Source of the DNA: Bacteroides intestinalis DSM 17393
GTDB taxonomy: Bacteria > Bacteroidota > Bacteroidia > Bacteroidales > Bacteroidaceae
NCBI RefSeq assembly: GCF_000172175.1
Contig: NZ_ABJL02000008.1
Location: 930,001 to 994,000 of the forward strand
DNA length: 64,000 nucleotides
Direction of reading: 5' to 3'
Made by a program: the position numbers and the translations under genes. Positions 9,988 to 19,742 of the stretch are shown piece by piece. Numbering within the stretch: position 1 is the first letter of the stretch; the number at the start of each line of letters is the position of its first letter. The notes under the pieces were generated by a model. That model did no database searches. It was not told where the DNA came from and saw only the letters and a list, made by a program, of their open reading frames with translations.

Positions 9988-11772
9988 TCACTTATTATTA
10001 TAGAATTCTTTCATCACATACCAAGCCTTTTTCCTGAATCCCTGATCAGAAATAAGCCCTTTCCGGTTCCAACCTTCCTGATTCGTAGGATGAAAACGAT
10101 ACGGAGAACGGAAATCAAATAGTATCCAAGGAGAAATACCAGCCAGATTTTCCACACGGCTGAACATCTCCAAATTATCTCTGAACAGCTTTTCCTGATA
10201 TTCTTCGCTCCATGAACTTGTTAAAGTAGAATCTCCCGATTGCCCGTAAAGGGCTTCACCACCAAATTCAGAGAAAATCAACGGTTTACCGAGAGCCACA
10301 TTCCAACGTACTTCCGAAGGATCTGACGGCCAGGCATGGTACCACCCCATATATTTATTAATCGACACCACATCCAACTCTTCGATAAAAGAATCATTCA
10401 TTTCAAAAGCCTTCGTTTCAGGATTCAGCTTCGGCAAATCGAAAGCTGCTGTTATCAGACGAGTAGTATCCATCTCGTGACAGTGTTCGACAAGACTCTT
10501 CAGAAAGGCATTGCGGGCTTCGGAAGGAGCTGTTTCATTGGCAACTCCCCAGAAGGTCAAGGCACACCTGTTCCTGTCACGCATAACCATTTCCGTATAC
10601 ATTTTTTGCGCCTTCATACGCGTCTCGGCATTTTTAAAATCAATTCCTTGCCAAATAGGAATTTCTTCCCACAACATAATACCCATCTTTTCAGCTAGAC
10701 GAACGATATATTCATTTTGTGGATAATGCGCTAGACGCACTAAATTAGCACCCAACTCCTTTGCTTCAGAAAGTAATGCTACAGCATCCTGCTCTGAAAA
10801 TGCTCTTCCCTGGCGTTGCGCTATCTCTTCATGAAAACTGATTCCTTTCATAAAGACCGGAGTGTCATTCAAATAAATCTTCGTCCCTTTCACACTAAGA
10901 TTACGAAAACCTATATTCTCTTTCACATGGTCCGTTGCAGTGGAAACAGTGACTTGGTAAAGTTTAGGTTTTTGGGGCGACCAACGTTCCAGTTTCTTAG
11001 CACGGAAAGATATTTTCGCCATTCCTTGTCCGTCAGTCTGCACTTCAGATGCGATTTTCAGTTCAGGAATTTCAATTCTCACTTTCTGGCCCGCTTGCTG
11101 CTCTGACAGTTGTAAGGTTGCATGAATATAATCTGGCTTGTATTTATCCAGTTGTATAAAGTAATTGCTGATATATACTTTAGGAGTACGTACTAACATC
11201 ACATCACGCGTTATGCCGCCATAATTCCACCAGTCAAATGACAGCGCAGGAATTGCATCTACCGTCCGAGTATTATTCACTTCCACAGCCAGAAAGTTTT
11301 CTCCTGCTTTTACCAAATCAGTGATATTGAACTGAAACGGCGTAAATCCACCTTCATGACTACCTATCTCTTTTCCATTCAGATAGACCCGGCAACGGTA
11401 ACTCACAGCTCCAAAGTAGAGAAACAGGTTCTCATCCTGATTTTTACTCACCTCAAATTTACGGGCATACCACACCGTACCTTCATAATATTTAAGTTCT
11501 GGAAGCTGCGAATTCCAGTCGGAAGGCACATTCAAACGTAGCCCTCCTTCGAACTCATACTCTTTAAAATCAGCCTTATTTCTTAAAGGTCTGTTCTTAT
11601 AGATAGAGGTTCGCCGACCTTGCTGATAAGGATCAATAATAGCATTCCACTTCCCATTCAAAAAAGTGTATTGTCTACCATATACATTCGTCAGTAACTC
11701 CTGAGCACCAACGTACTGGCCATTACAGATCGTTATCAGAAATAAAATCCAACCTAAAAATTTCTCCTTCAT
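9988..11772 (-). CDS. glycoside hydrolase family 2 (beta-galactosidase/glucuronidase-type)
   Basis: 594 residues with a signal peptide ending near residue 23. The GH2 jelly-roll domain (about 35-195, ending NYGGITRDV), an immunoglobulin-like domain and a TIM barrel are all present. The acid/base is Glu413 in WGVANET and the nucleophile is Glu502 in FSEFGGEA. It is short, without the extra domains of LacZ, and resembles beta-glucuronidase-sized members. The family hydrolyses beta-galactosides, beta-glucuronides or beta-mannosides; which one is not decided here. In a uronic-acid PUL a glucuronidase is attractive but unproven. Confidence 0.9.
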   Translation of the reverse strand: MKEKFLGWILFLITICNGQYVGAQELLTNVYGRQYTFLNGKWNAIIDPYQQGRRTSIYKNRPLRNKADFKEYEFEGGLRLNVPSDWNSQLPELKYYEGTVWYARKFEVSKNQDENLFLYFGAVSYRCRVYLNGKEIGSHEGGFTPFQFNITDLVKAGENFLAVEVNNTRTVDAIPALSFDWWNYGGITRDVMLVRTPKVYISNYFIQLDKYKPDYIHATLQLSEQQAGQKVRIEIPELKIASEVQTDGQGMAKISFRAKKLERWSPQKPKLYQVTVSTATDHVKENIGFRNLSVKGTKIYLNDTPVFMKGISFHEEIAQRQGRAFSEQDAVALLSEAKELGANLVRLAHYPQNEYIVRLAEKMGIMLWEEIPIWQGIDFKNAETRMKAQKMYTEMVMRDRNRCALTFWGVANETAPSEARNAFLKSLVEHCHEMDTTRLITAAFDLPKLNPETKAFEMNDSFIEELDVVSINKYMGWYHAWPSDPSEVRWNVALGKPLIFSEFGGEALYGQSGDSTLTSSWSEEYQEKLFRDNLEMFSRVENLAGISPWILFDFRSPYRFHPTNQEGWNRKGLISDQGFRKKAWYVMKEFYNNK

Positions 11773-11785
11773 AAGTATTTCTCTA

Positions 11786-13786
11786 TTACTTTTTATAAAT
11801 TTTCATTGCACATCCGCCCCCTTCTGCCAAATTCACCGTTAGCTTACGATTTTGGGGAACAAAGATAACAGACTTCCGATAATCAGAAGCTATCTTATCT
11901 GCATTTATACCATCTTTATAAAGTTCAATTGTCCATTCCCCTTCACCCAGAAATGACAAATCAAATTTCATTGTACGCTTTTTCCAATTAGTCAGCGCTC
12001 CCACATACCAAACATCTCCTTTACGACGAGCCATTGAGATATATTCTCCTATTTTTCCATTCAAGGCTTTTGTTTCATCCCATACTGTCGGAATATCTGA
12101 AATATAAGAGGTACACTCAGATTCACGTTCATAGAGAACAGGACTATCACACAACATGGATAGCGGAGCCTCAAATATTACATATTCAGCCAGCTGGCGG
12201 CAACGAGTTCCCATACTCATAGGTTCTTCATTAACAGCGCGAAAATTACGTTTATTGCCATTTTTCATTGCACCCTGGGTATAATCTACAGGTCCCGCTA
12301 TCATACGAATAAAAGGCATAGTCACATCATAGGTAACCTGATCCACCTTCTCACTGCCAGAGAACTTCAACTGCTCCAAGCCATGTACGCCTTCAAAATT
12401 AATCACATTCGGATAAGTACGATTCATTCCTGTCGGTTTATAAGTGCCATGATAATCTAACATTAAATGGTATTTTGCAGCTATCTCAGCCCCACGATAG
12501 TGAAAATCAACCATTGCCTGGTCGTCACGGTCCATGAAGTCTACCTTGAAGCCCTTAATGCCCAATTCTGAATAATGCTTGCAGATTCTTTCCAAATCAC
12601 GTTCAAAAGCATAGTAACCGGCCCACAAGATCAGCCCTACATGTTTAGAATCAGCATAAGCAACCAACTCTTTCAAATCTATTTCCGGCACAACCTGAAA
12701 TAAATCAGCTTTTAGATTTACGGCCCAGCCCTCATCCAAAATCACGTACTCAATACCATGCTTAGAAGCAAAATCAATATATGCTTTATAGGTAACATTG
12801 TTCACACCAGCCTTGAAATCTACACCGGACAACCCGCAACTGTTCCACCATTCCCAAGCCACCTTTCCAGGTTTAATCCATGAAGTATCTTCCAATCGGG
12901 AGGGAGCAGCCAGTTTATAAACCATATCATTATCAAGGAGTTCTTTATCATCAGAAGATACAATAGCAATGCGCCAGGGAAAACTTCGTCTGCCGGAGCA
13001 CTTCGCAATATAATCTTCTCTTGCAGTAACCAGCTTTTGCAATTTATTATGTCCACCTTGTATCGTTTCTTTCGGATACGGAGCAAAAACACCTTTCAAA
13101 GAATTAGACTGATTCGCATTGCGAACAAACATGCCGGGATAACTCTCCACGTCTGATTCTGCAATACAAAGCTTCTTTCCATCTTTCAATTCCACAACAA
13201 CCGGAGTAAAAGCCAATTGATTAGTACCCATTTCACTTAGATTGACATGTGTATAGACATTCTCAAAAGAATTGAAGAACTGGGCTTCCACCTTTTTATT
13301 CTTTCCTCCTCTCACATAAGGAATATACGTCATATAATCATCGTCAAAATTAAATGTAGCTTCTTCAGCTATTACATTAAAAGGTTTATTTTCCGTAACG
13401 ATGAAGCGATATGCAACTCCTTCATCATAGGCTCTGAATTCTAATTGGAATCCGTCCCTGAAAGTAAGAGACAGCTCATTACAACGATTTCTTATCTCAC
13501 TCCGTTTGTAGATGGCAGTAGTGATATTCTCATCAACCACACGCCTACGTACATTCTTAACTTTAGACTTCACGCCTAATATTTTATTATTGCTTAATGA
13601 CATAGAAATAGGCGAAGAGACAATAATCGCAGTATTTGCATGTTTTAAGGAATAACAAATTTTATCACCGGCTTCGATACTTAATTCAAGCTTACCATTC
13701 GGTGACTTTAACTGATATTGTTTCTGAGCTATACTAAAACTCAGGAATGCACTCAGAAATGTAAGTGTCAGACAAAATCTTCTCAT
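11786..13786 (-). CDS. glycoside hydrolase family 97 (alpha-glucosidase/alpha-galactosidase-type)
   Basis: 666 residues with a signal peptide (MRRFCLTLTFLSAFLSFSIAQ). The N-terminal beta-sandwich, the (beta/alpha)8 barrel (GLILWAGYYAF, KGFKVDFMDRDDQ, MLDYHGTYKPTG, NFEGVHGLEQ) and the C-terminal beta domain match GH97, the SusB family. GH97 contains inverting alpha-glucosidases and retaining alpha-galactosidases. The aspartates in KVDFMDRDD are candidate catalytic residues, but I do not assign the mechanism. First gene of the leftward operon, 13 bp before GH2, behind operator site 1 and a TATATTTG -7 box. Confidence 0.92.
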   Translation of the reverse strand: MRRFCLTLTFLSAFLSFSIAQKQYQLKSPNGKLELSIEAGDKICYSLKHANTAIIVSSPISMSLSNNKILGVKSKVKNVRRRVVDENITTAIYKRSEIRNRCNELSLTFRDGFQLEFRAYDEGVAYRFIVTENKPFNVIAEEATFNFDDDYMTYIPYVRGGKNKKVEAQFFNSFENVYTHVNLSEMGTNQLAFTPVVVELKDGKKLCIAESDVESYPGMFVRNANQSNSLKGVFAPYPKETIQGGHNKLQKLVTAREDYIAKCSGRRSFPWRIAIVSSDDKELLDNDMVYKLAAPSRLEDTSWIKPGKVAWEWWNSCGLSGVDFKAGVNNVTYKAYIDFASKHGIEYVILDEGWAVNLKADLFQVVPEIDLKELVAYADSKHVGLILWAGYYAFERDLERICKHYSELGIKGFKVDFMDRDDQAMVDFHYRGAEIAAKYHLMLDYHGTYKPTGMNRTYPNVINFEGVHGLEQLKFSGSEKVDQVTYDVTMPFIRMIAGPVDYTQGAMKNGNKRNFRAVNEEPMSMGTRCRQLAEYVIFEAPLSMLCDSPVLYERESECTSYISDIPTVWDETKALNGKIGEYISMARRKGDVWYVGALTNWKKRTMKFDLSFLGEGEWTIELYKDGINADKIASDYRKSVIFVPQNRKLTVNLAEGGGCAMKIYKK

Positions 13787-13845
13787 AAATCTATTTATTG
13801 GTTTTAAGTGATATTTTGATTAATATTAAATTAAATAATACGTCA

Positions 13846-13853
13846 CAAATATA
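13846..13853 (-). promoter_or_regulatory. -7 element of the GH97-GH2-GH3-PL8 operon
   Basis: TATATTTG on the minus strand matches TAnnTTTG. There is no good -33 box, which fits an activator-dependent promoter. The end of the -7 box is 52 bp from the centre of operator site 1. Confidence 0.6.
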
Positions 13854-13887
13854 GACATTTACTGAAATCAGGTTTGTGTTTATGTAT

Positions 13888-13908
13888 GAAATCATCGGGA
13901 ACGTTTGC
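13888..13908 (-). promoter_or_regulatory. PUL 1 operator site 1
   Basis: Plus strand reads GAAATCATCGGGAACGTTTG plus one base. It matches the six-copy motif of this locus and contains a LacI-type AACGTT core. Oriented toward the GH97 operon, with its centre about 57 bp upstream of the predicted start of transcription. Confidence 0.7.
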
Positions 13909-13966
13909 AAATTCAATATTACATTAAAAAGCTATATATAAGATATTTATCTAAAATATGAAATAC

Positions 13967-13987
13967 GAAATCGTTTCCAATAATTTC
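13967..13987 (+). promoter_or_regulatory. PUL 1 operator site 2
   Basis: Reads GAAATCGTTTCCAATAATTT plus one base, the reverse complement of the common motif with two changes in the proximal half. It points at the esterase promoter, with its centre 54 bp from the end of the -7 box. Confidence 0.65.
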
Positions 13988-14000
13988 ATCTGTATACCTA

Positions 14001-14031
14001 TTGTATATGTTATAGTATTCACTTATTTTCG
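14001..14031 (+). promoter_or_regulatory. promoter of the SGNH esterase gene
   Basis: TTG at 14001-14003, a 20-bp spacer, then TATTTTCG at 14024-14031, one mismatch from TAnnTTTG. Transcription would start about 13 nt before the ATG. Confidence 0.55.
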
Positions 14032-14048
14032 CACAAAAACAATTCACT

Positions 14049-15467
14049 ATGAAACATTTATTATTTATTTTTCTATTTGTTTCTTTAAGCGTACAAGCTA
14101 AAGTTACATTACCAGCCATCTATTCTGATGGAATGGTACTACAAAGGAACCAACCTATTCATATATGGGGGCAGGCTGATCCAAAGGAGAAAATACAAAT
14201 CTTATTCGCAGAGCAAAAACAAACAGTAAAAGCCGACAGCAAGGGATACTGGGAAGTGAATCTGAAAGCTCTGGAAACTGGCGGCCCCTACCAACTACAA
14301 ATCATCGGAAAAGAAAACCCAATAAGCATCAAGGATATTCTTATCGGAGATGTATGGTTATGTAGCGGACAATCTAACATGCAATGGGTAGTAAATAACG
14401 TCACTAATGCGGAAGTGGAGAAAAAGAATGCCAATTATCCGCAAATCCGAACTTTAAACATACCTCGCCGCATGGAATTATCCCCTAAAGATACAATCAG
14501 CGCAACATGGCTCGTATGTTCACCTGAAAACGTAGGCCGTTTCTCCGGAGTTGCTTATTTCTTTGCTAAAAAGGTTTATGAGGAAACAAACATACCTATT
14601 GGTATTATAAATTCATCATGGGGCGGTACAATCGTGGAAACCTGGACAAGTCTGGAAGCTGCCAATACACTGCCACAAAAACGACTCGATCGATATAACA
14701 AAAATGAGAAACTATTCCCCCCTACAGAATACCTTACACGAAAAAATAAGGAAGCAAAGCGTAATGATTATCCATCATTGGTATACAATGCAATGATCCA
14801 TCCGCTGCTATCCTTCTCCATTAAGGGAGTTCTCTGGTATCAGGGAGAAAATAATGTAGGAAATGCAGAACCTTATACCGATTGGCTCACATGTATGATT
14901 GGAGATTGGCGTAACCGCTGGAATTCAGAATTACCGTTTTATATCATCCAGCTTCCCAACTTCGATTCTATCAACAAGAAACCACTTTGGGCGGAAATGC
15001 GAGATGCTCAAAGTAAAGTTCTGGCAGTTCCTGGAACCCATCTCATCGTAACCAGTGACTTGGGAGACCCCTATGACCTTCATCCCCGCAACAAACAAGA
15101 GGTAGGTATGAGAGCAGCATTACAAGCGTTACATTACGAGTACGGGTATTCAGATATTGTCAGTGAAAGCCCCATGTTTGAACGCATGGAAATCAATGGT
15201 GACAAAGTCATAATTACATTCAAAAATACAGGTTCCGGTTTAGAAATACGTAGCCGATATGGATGTCTGCAAGGTTTTGCCATCGCAGGAGAAGACAAAA
15301 AATTCCACTGGGCGCTGGGAGAACTCAAAGATAACCGAATTGTTATTTGGAGTCCGAAAGTCCCTAATCCTGTTGCCGTACGCTATAACTGGGAAAATAA
15401 TCCGGACGGAAATCTTTATAATAAGGACGGCTTACCGGCTTGCCTGTTCCGTACAGATAATTGGTAA
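14049..15467 (+). CDS. secreted carbohydrate acetylesterase (sialate O-acetylesterase-like, SGNH)
   Basis: 472 residues with a short signal peptide (MKHLLFIFLFVSLSVQA). The nucleophile lies in CSGQSNMQW (Ser109), and the Asp/His pair in DLGDPYDLHPRNK is the usual catalytic end of this esterase family. Such enzymes remove O-acetyl groups from glycans, exposing them to hydrolases. In this locus it would deacetylate the PUL 1 substrate. It is a single-gene unit divergent from the GH97 operon and has its own operator (site 2). The name 'sialate' is inherited from the family; nothing here indicates sialic acid. Confidence 0.88.
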   Translation: MKHLLFIFLFVSLSVQAKVTLPAIYSDGMVLQRNQPIHIWGQADPKEKIQILFAEQKQTVKADSKGYWEVNLKALETGGPYQLQIIGKENPISIKDILIGDVWLCSGQSNMQWVVNNVTNAEVEKKNANYPQIRTLNIPRRMELSPKDTISATWLVCSPENVGRFSGVAYFFAKKVYEETNIPIGIINSSWGGTIVETWTSLEAANTLPQKRLDRYNKNEKLFPPTEYLTRKNKEAKRNDYPSLVYNAMIHPLLSFSIKGVLWYQGENNVGNAEPYTDWLTCMIGDWRNRWNSELPFYIIQLPNFDSINKKPLWAEMRDAQSKVLAVPGTHLIVTSDLGDPYDLHPRNKQEVGMRAALQALHYEYGYSDIVSESPMFERMEINGDKVIITFKNTGSGLEIRSRYGCLQGFAIAGEDKKFHWALGELKDNRIVIWSPKVPNPVAVRYNWENNPDGNLYNKDGLPACLFRTDNW

Positions 15468-15520
15468 GCATTATCTATTTCACATCGCTAAAGAATCAAA
15501 TGATATTATCTTTTTAACAG

Positions 15521-15561
15521 AACTGCTCCTAAGGTTTCGTATCTGACTTTTTGGGGCAGTT
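15521..15561. terminator. weak hairpin between esterase and HTCS genes
   Basis: AACTGCTCC (15521-15529) pairs with GGGGCAGTT (15553-15561) with one G-T pair. It lies between convergent genes and could stop transcription either way. The tail is not strongly T-rich. Confidence 0.3.
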
Positions 15562-15652
15562 TAAAATTGTGAGGTGCAGTTTATTTAGACGATCTTGTTA
15601 TCCCTGAATATACATTTCCAAATCTTTGCAATCGACTCTGTAAACGAATAAA

Positions 15653-18600
15653 TTAAGTGTTCTTATACTTCTCCTTATATACTTTAGGAGAAACACCATA
15701 AACACTCTTAAAATAATCACCAAAATGATTATAACTGCCAAATCCTGTTTGATAAGCAATTTCCGTTGCTGTCTGTTGAGAAGTACGAAGCATTTCAGCA
15801 GCACATTCCAAACGGATATTACGAATCAACTCTGCCGGAGAAAGATTAGTAATAGCCTTTACCTTACGATATAACTTAGCCCTGCTCACTCCCATTTCCT
15901 TACATAACATTTCCACATCCAACTCAGGATTAGAAAGGTGTGTTTTCACTACTGCTTCATATTGTTCAGCAAAAGATTTATCTGCAGGTTCCAACTCAAT
16001 ACCTACACTCTTTAAAGAGAGTTGTTTTCCATAAATCTCCTTCAATTTCTTCCGACCGCTCAGAATATTATTAATACGGACTATCAGGGTAGAGACTTTG
16101 AAAGGTTTCACAAGATAGTCATCTGCACCGGCCTGGAAGCCTTCTTCAACATATATCGTCATGGATTTTGCAGTCAGCAATATGACAGGAAGATGGCAAA
16201 GAGAAGGGTTCTCTTTAATATACGTACATAATTCCATGCCATCCATTTCAGGCATCATGACATCACTCACTACTAATGACACATTTTTTTTGCCTAATAC
16301 CTCCAGTGCTTCACGTCCATTCTGAGCTGTAACAACTTTAAAGTTTCTCGACAATTCTTTCTGAAGATAAGTCAGAATTTCAATATTATCATCTACCAAC
16401 AAAATCGTCTCAGAAATCGAAGTAACTTTAAAAGAAGAAGCATCGTCTACTGCATCTTCACTCTCATCCAATGTGCCTTGAACTGCCATTTCATAACATT
16501 TATCATATCTCCACGGCAAATCAATAGAAAAACAAGTACCATGCGGTTCCCTACGTCTGACCGATATAGTTCCCTGATGTTTTTCTACAATAGCTCTTGC
16601 TATAGTCAGACCGACTCCACTACCTCCCATCTGTCCATGCAAATCCTGATGAGACAGTGCAAAAGGTTTGAATATCTTGTTTATATCCTCATTGGATATT
16701 CCAACTCCAGTGTCTTTCACTTCAATGTGTATTTTCGGCTTCTCTCCTTCAATCAAGGAAACAGCCAAAATAACAGTTCCTCCCTCCGGAGTAAACTTCA
16801 GAGCATTGGACAATAAATTAAAGAACACTTTCTCTAATGCGTCCTTATCAAATGTAGCTAATATAGGCGTCTCTGGCAGAGAAAGCTGCAATGCTATATC
16901 TCTTTGCCGGGCAGTAACCTGAAAAGAGTAGTAAATCTCCTGAATAAAATCATTAAAATTAAAAGAAGATAGTTCCAGTTCCCCATTCCCATTCTCTATC
17001 TTCCTCAAATCCATCAGGTCATTTACCAACGTAAGTAATCGTTTGGCATTACGACGGATTAACAGCAAGTCTTCTTTTACTCCGGAAACATGTATTATCT
17101 TTTTCTGTATCTCGTCCAAAGGATTCAAAATCAAAGTTAACGGAGTCCTGAATTCATGCGCCACTTGCGTAAAAAAAGTCTGCAATTCCCGGTTAAACTC
17201 CTCAGATTTATCCTTTTCTATTTGTTTGAGATACAGTTCGTGCTCTAACCGTTGTTTCCTTTGCTTATAGGCAATATAGCGTTGCAATATGTAGAAAATA
17301 ATAGCAGCATAAATAACAAATGCCCACCAACGCGCCCATAAAGGGGGAAGCACTTCAATTTTCAAATGAGTTTCCGGTCCTATCGTTCCATCATTATTAA
17401 GTGCTTTGATCCTTAAAAGGTAGTTACCGGGAGCAAGATTACTATAGAATACTTCACGACGATTACCCGCATCCACCCAATCCGGATCTACTCCATCCAT
17501 CTTATAAAAGAACCGGTCGCTATTACCATATATATGGTTATCACTCGCATAGGCTATCGAAATGTTTGTCTGATTGTGTTTTAAGCATAACACAGATGTC
17601 TCAGCCAAGCATTTATCTAACACAGAACCATCACAAGGTCTTTGCAATTTATTATTAATACGCAACGTAGTAAGAATCACAGAGGCCGGCGTATCATTCA
17701 ACATAAAATTCCGGTTATCTACCATTACATATCCGGTATTACCCAATATCCAAAAACGATTGGCTGAATCTATCAGACTGGAAGCATCCATATCGGTCAG
17801 ACGCAAACCGTTGTTATTATCAAAAGTATGTAATTGGTTTTCTTTGAAGTTGAACAAATACAACTTGTGTGCACCAATTACCCATAACCTCTCTTCATTC
17901 TGTTTTGCAACAAAATAAAGTTTATCCGAATGAACCTTGGTATGCGACAAATGTTGCTTTCGCAATTTCCAATGTTTATCTACAGATAAGAGCCCCTGTC
18001 TCTCAGTCGTCATCCATAGGTTATGCTCCGAATCCCGGCAAAAAGAAGTTATACTAAGCGATTTATCTGCAGGAACTCCCAAATCTGCCGCGCTTATCTG
18101 TTTCTTTTGTCCTATATTCAGATCATAGACATACAATCCTTCCTTCTGGGTGGCAAACACAAGTATTCCGGGATCTATTTCATCAATATAATTCGAGCAT
18201 GGAAATTGCACGGAGTCCATATCTAGACAGAAAACGCCCTGATCCTGTACAGATATCCACCAATGCTCTCTGGAGTCTTTGAAGATATACAATATATTTG
18301 TATTATCGTACTTTCGCAATAATGAAAACTTATTCCTCTTTATAGAATAATTATAAACTTCTCCCCGTTGATTACCGCACATGATTGTATCACCCGATAT
18401 ACAGATTGATTTAATGATATTATCATTGTGGTGCTTGTTTTCATTCAGCCAGAAGGATTCTACCTGACCTGTTTCCGGACGATGACGCAGCAAGCCGTTA
18501 CCTTCTGTCGCGAACCAGATATTATTATCAGCATCTTCTTTTGCCATCCTGAAGCGTCCTGCCAAATGGGAAGGAGCAAAGAATCTGAAACGCTGATTAT

Positions 18601-19603
18601 AGCTGTGACTGTAGTTCACACCACCGGCATATGTACCGACCCACACTATTCCTTGCCTATCCTTAAACAAAGAATATATGGAATAATAACTCAGACCTCC
18701 TTCTTCTCCGATTTCCCCTTTTTCTACTATCACCTCCTCCATATTATCCTTATGCAGCCTAAACAGGCCATTGAAAGTACCAATCAACATATAGTCCTTA
18801 TTCAACTCTATGATATCTCTGATCTCTTTATTAAGGAGAGATGTAGAAGAAAGCTTATAAGTTTTCACTTCCTTGGTCTGAGGATTATATTTGTTGATAC
18901 ATATACCTACAATCACGCTCCAAAGACAACCTTCTGAATCCACCCGCAACACATTTATCAATCCGTCAGTCAAGGGACCTTTCTCTATAGACCTAGGATA
19001 AATATGCTCAAGCAATTGCCAGTTTTCATCATATACAATAATGCCATGTTGGCGAGTGCCTACGTAATATTTCCCACCAGCCTGCACAAATGCAGAATAT
19101 CGATATTCCTCCGGAGCGTCTTGCAGAACCACAAGAGTATCTTTCTCCATATCATATCTGAATATTTTCTTTTCCGTATAGGCTACAAAGCTCCCTCCCT
19201 TATCAACTCCAATCCCAACCCAACGACTACTTTGGTTCTTGTCATACAGGAAACTTTTTACTTGCTGAGTAGAATATTTCATCCTGTCCAAACCGTTTTC
19301 ATGCAATATCCATAAATTCTTATCCCTGTCCTGAATGATACGGCGTATTTTATTACCTCCAAGAGTGGGTTGCGTATTAGTACTGAAAATATCGATATGC
19401 TGTCCGTCATAACGGTTTAAACCATTATCACTTCCCAACCAGATAAAACCATCCTTATCCTGATATATGGATTGCACATAATTATGAGAAAGTCCGTCCT
19501 CGGTAGTCAAATGTTCGAAGAACAATTTGTCAGTCAAAAGCTGAGCACTTCCACTCGACCAACAAAAAAAGAATAATATCAATAATATATATCGGCTAAA
19601 CAT
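15653..19603 (-). CDS. hybrid two-component system regulator (HTCS) of PUL 1
   Basis: About 1316 residues, one chain from sensor to DNA-binding domain. Order: signal peptide, periplasmic two-propeller sensor made of repeated 'DxxGxxWxGTxxGL' blades, a Y_Y_Y domain, one membrane helix (WWAFVIYAAIIFYIL), histidine kinase with His816 in HEFRTP, an ATPase domain (DTGVGIS, GSGVGLTIA), a receiver domain with Asp1114 in VVSDVMMPEMDG, and a C-terminal AraC-type helix-turn-helix. HTCSs sense an oligosaccharide in the periplasm and activate their PUL. I chose the ATG at 19603 because it starts the signal peptide; a perfect promoter ends 5 bp upstream, so longer in-frame starts would not be transcribed. 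No PUL 1 operator lies at its own promoter. Confidence 0.93.
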   Translation of the reverse strand: MFSRYILLILFFFCWSSGSAQLLTDKLFFEHLTTEDGLSHNYVQSIYQDKDGFIWLGSDNGLNRYDGQHIDIFSTNTQPTLGGNKIRRIIQDRDKNLWILHENGLDRMKYSTQQVKSFLYDKNQSSRWVGIGVDKGGSFVAYTEKKIFRYDMEKDTLVVLQDAPEEYRYSAFVQAGGKYYVGTRQHGIIVYDENWQLLEHIYPRSIEKGPLTDGLINVLRVDSEGCLWSVIVGICINKYNPQTKEVKTYKLSSTSLLNKEIRDIIELNKDYMLIGTFNGLFRLHKDNMEEVIVEKGEIGEEGGLSYYSIYSLFKDRQGIVWVGTYAGGVNYSHSYNQRFRFFAPSHLAGRFRMAKEDADNNIWFATEGNGLLRHRPETGQVESFWLNENKHHNDNIIKSICISGDTIMCGNQRGEVYNYSIKRNKFSLLRKYDNTNILYIFKDSREHWWISVQDQGVFCLDMDSVQFPCSNYIDEIDPGILVFATQKEGLYVYDLNIGQKKQISAADLGVPADKSLSITSFCRDSEHNLWMTTERQGLLSVDKHWKLRKQHLSHTKVHSDKLYFVAKQNEERLWVIGAHKLYLFNFKENQLHTFDNNNGLRLTDMDASSLIDSANRFWILGNTGYVMVDNRNFMLNDTPASVILTTLRINNKLQRPCDGSVLDKCLAETSVLCLKHNQTNISIAYASDNHIYGNSDRFFYKMDGVDPDWVDAGNRREVFYSNLAPGNYLLRIKALNNDGTIGPETHLKIEVLPPLWARWWAFVIYAAIIFYILQRYIAYKQRKQRLEHELYLKQIEKDKSEEFNRELQTFFTQVAHEFRTPLTLILNPLDEIQKKIIHVSGVKEDLLLIRRNAKRLLTLVNDLMDLRKIENGNGELELSSFNFNDFIQEIYYSFQVTARQRDIALQLSLPETPILATFDKDALEKVFFNLLSNALKFTPEGGTVILAVSLIEGEKPKIHIEVKDTGVGISNEDINKIFKPFALSHQDLHGQMGGSGVGLTIARAIVEKHQGTISVRRREPHGTCFSIDLPWRYDKCYEMAVQGTLDESEDAVDDASSFKVTSISETILLVDDNIEILTYLQKELSRNFKVVTAQNGREALEVLGKKNVSLVVSDVMMPEMDGMELCTYIKENPSLCHLPVILLTAKSMTIYVEEGFQAGADDYLVKPFKVSTLIVRINNILSGRKKLKEIYGKQLSLKSVGIELEPADKSFAEQYEAVVKTHLSNPELDVEMLCKEMGVSRAKLYRKVKAITNLSPAELIRNIRLECAAEMLRTSQQTATEIAYQTGFGSYNHFGDYFKSVYGVSPKVYKEKYKNT

Positions 19604-19607
19604 GCTG

Positions 19608-19639
19608 CAAATATACCTTTTATTCCTTAATGACACAAA
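19608..19639 (-). promoter_or_regulatory. HTCS promoter giving a leaderless message
   Basis: Minus strand: TTTG (19639-19636), a 20-bp spacer, TATATTTG (19615-19608), then CAGC and the ATG at 19603. This is an exact consensus match. Transcription should begin at or next to the A of the start codon. Confidence 0.7.
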
Positions 19640-19688
19640 TCCGGGAGTTTCTGAGACATGTCGTAAAGTCCTAAAATTCATTGCATTC

Positions 19689-19696
19689 TAACTTTG
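19689..19696 (+). promoter_or_regulatory. -7 element of the mini-LacI gene
   Basis: TAACTTTG matches TAnnTTTG and lies 47 bp before the ATG. No clear -33 box. Confidence 0.45.
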
Positions 19697-19742
19697 CAGC
19701 AACAATAAAGAAAATAATATTAACCCTAATAAAGTAAATACC

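Noticed and set aside
19604..19681. Upstream in-frame start of the HTCS (26 extra residues)
   Set aside because: The consensus promoter lies inside this stretch, and the extension would bury the signal peptide.
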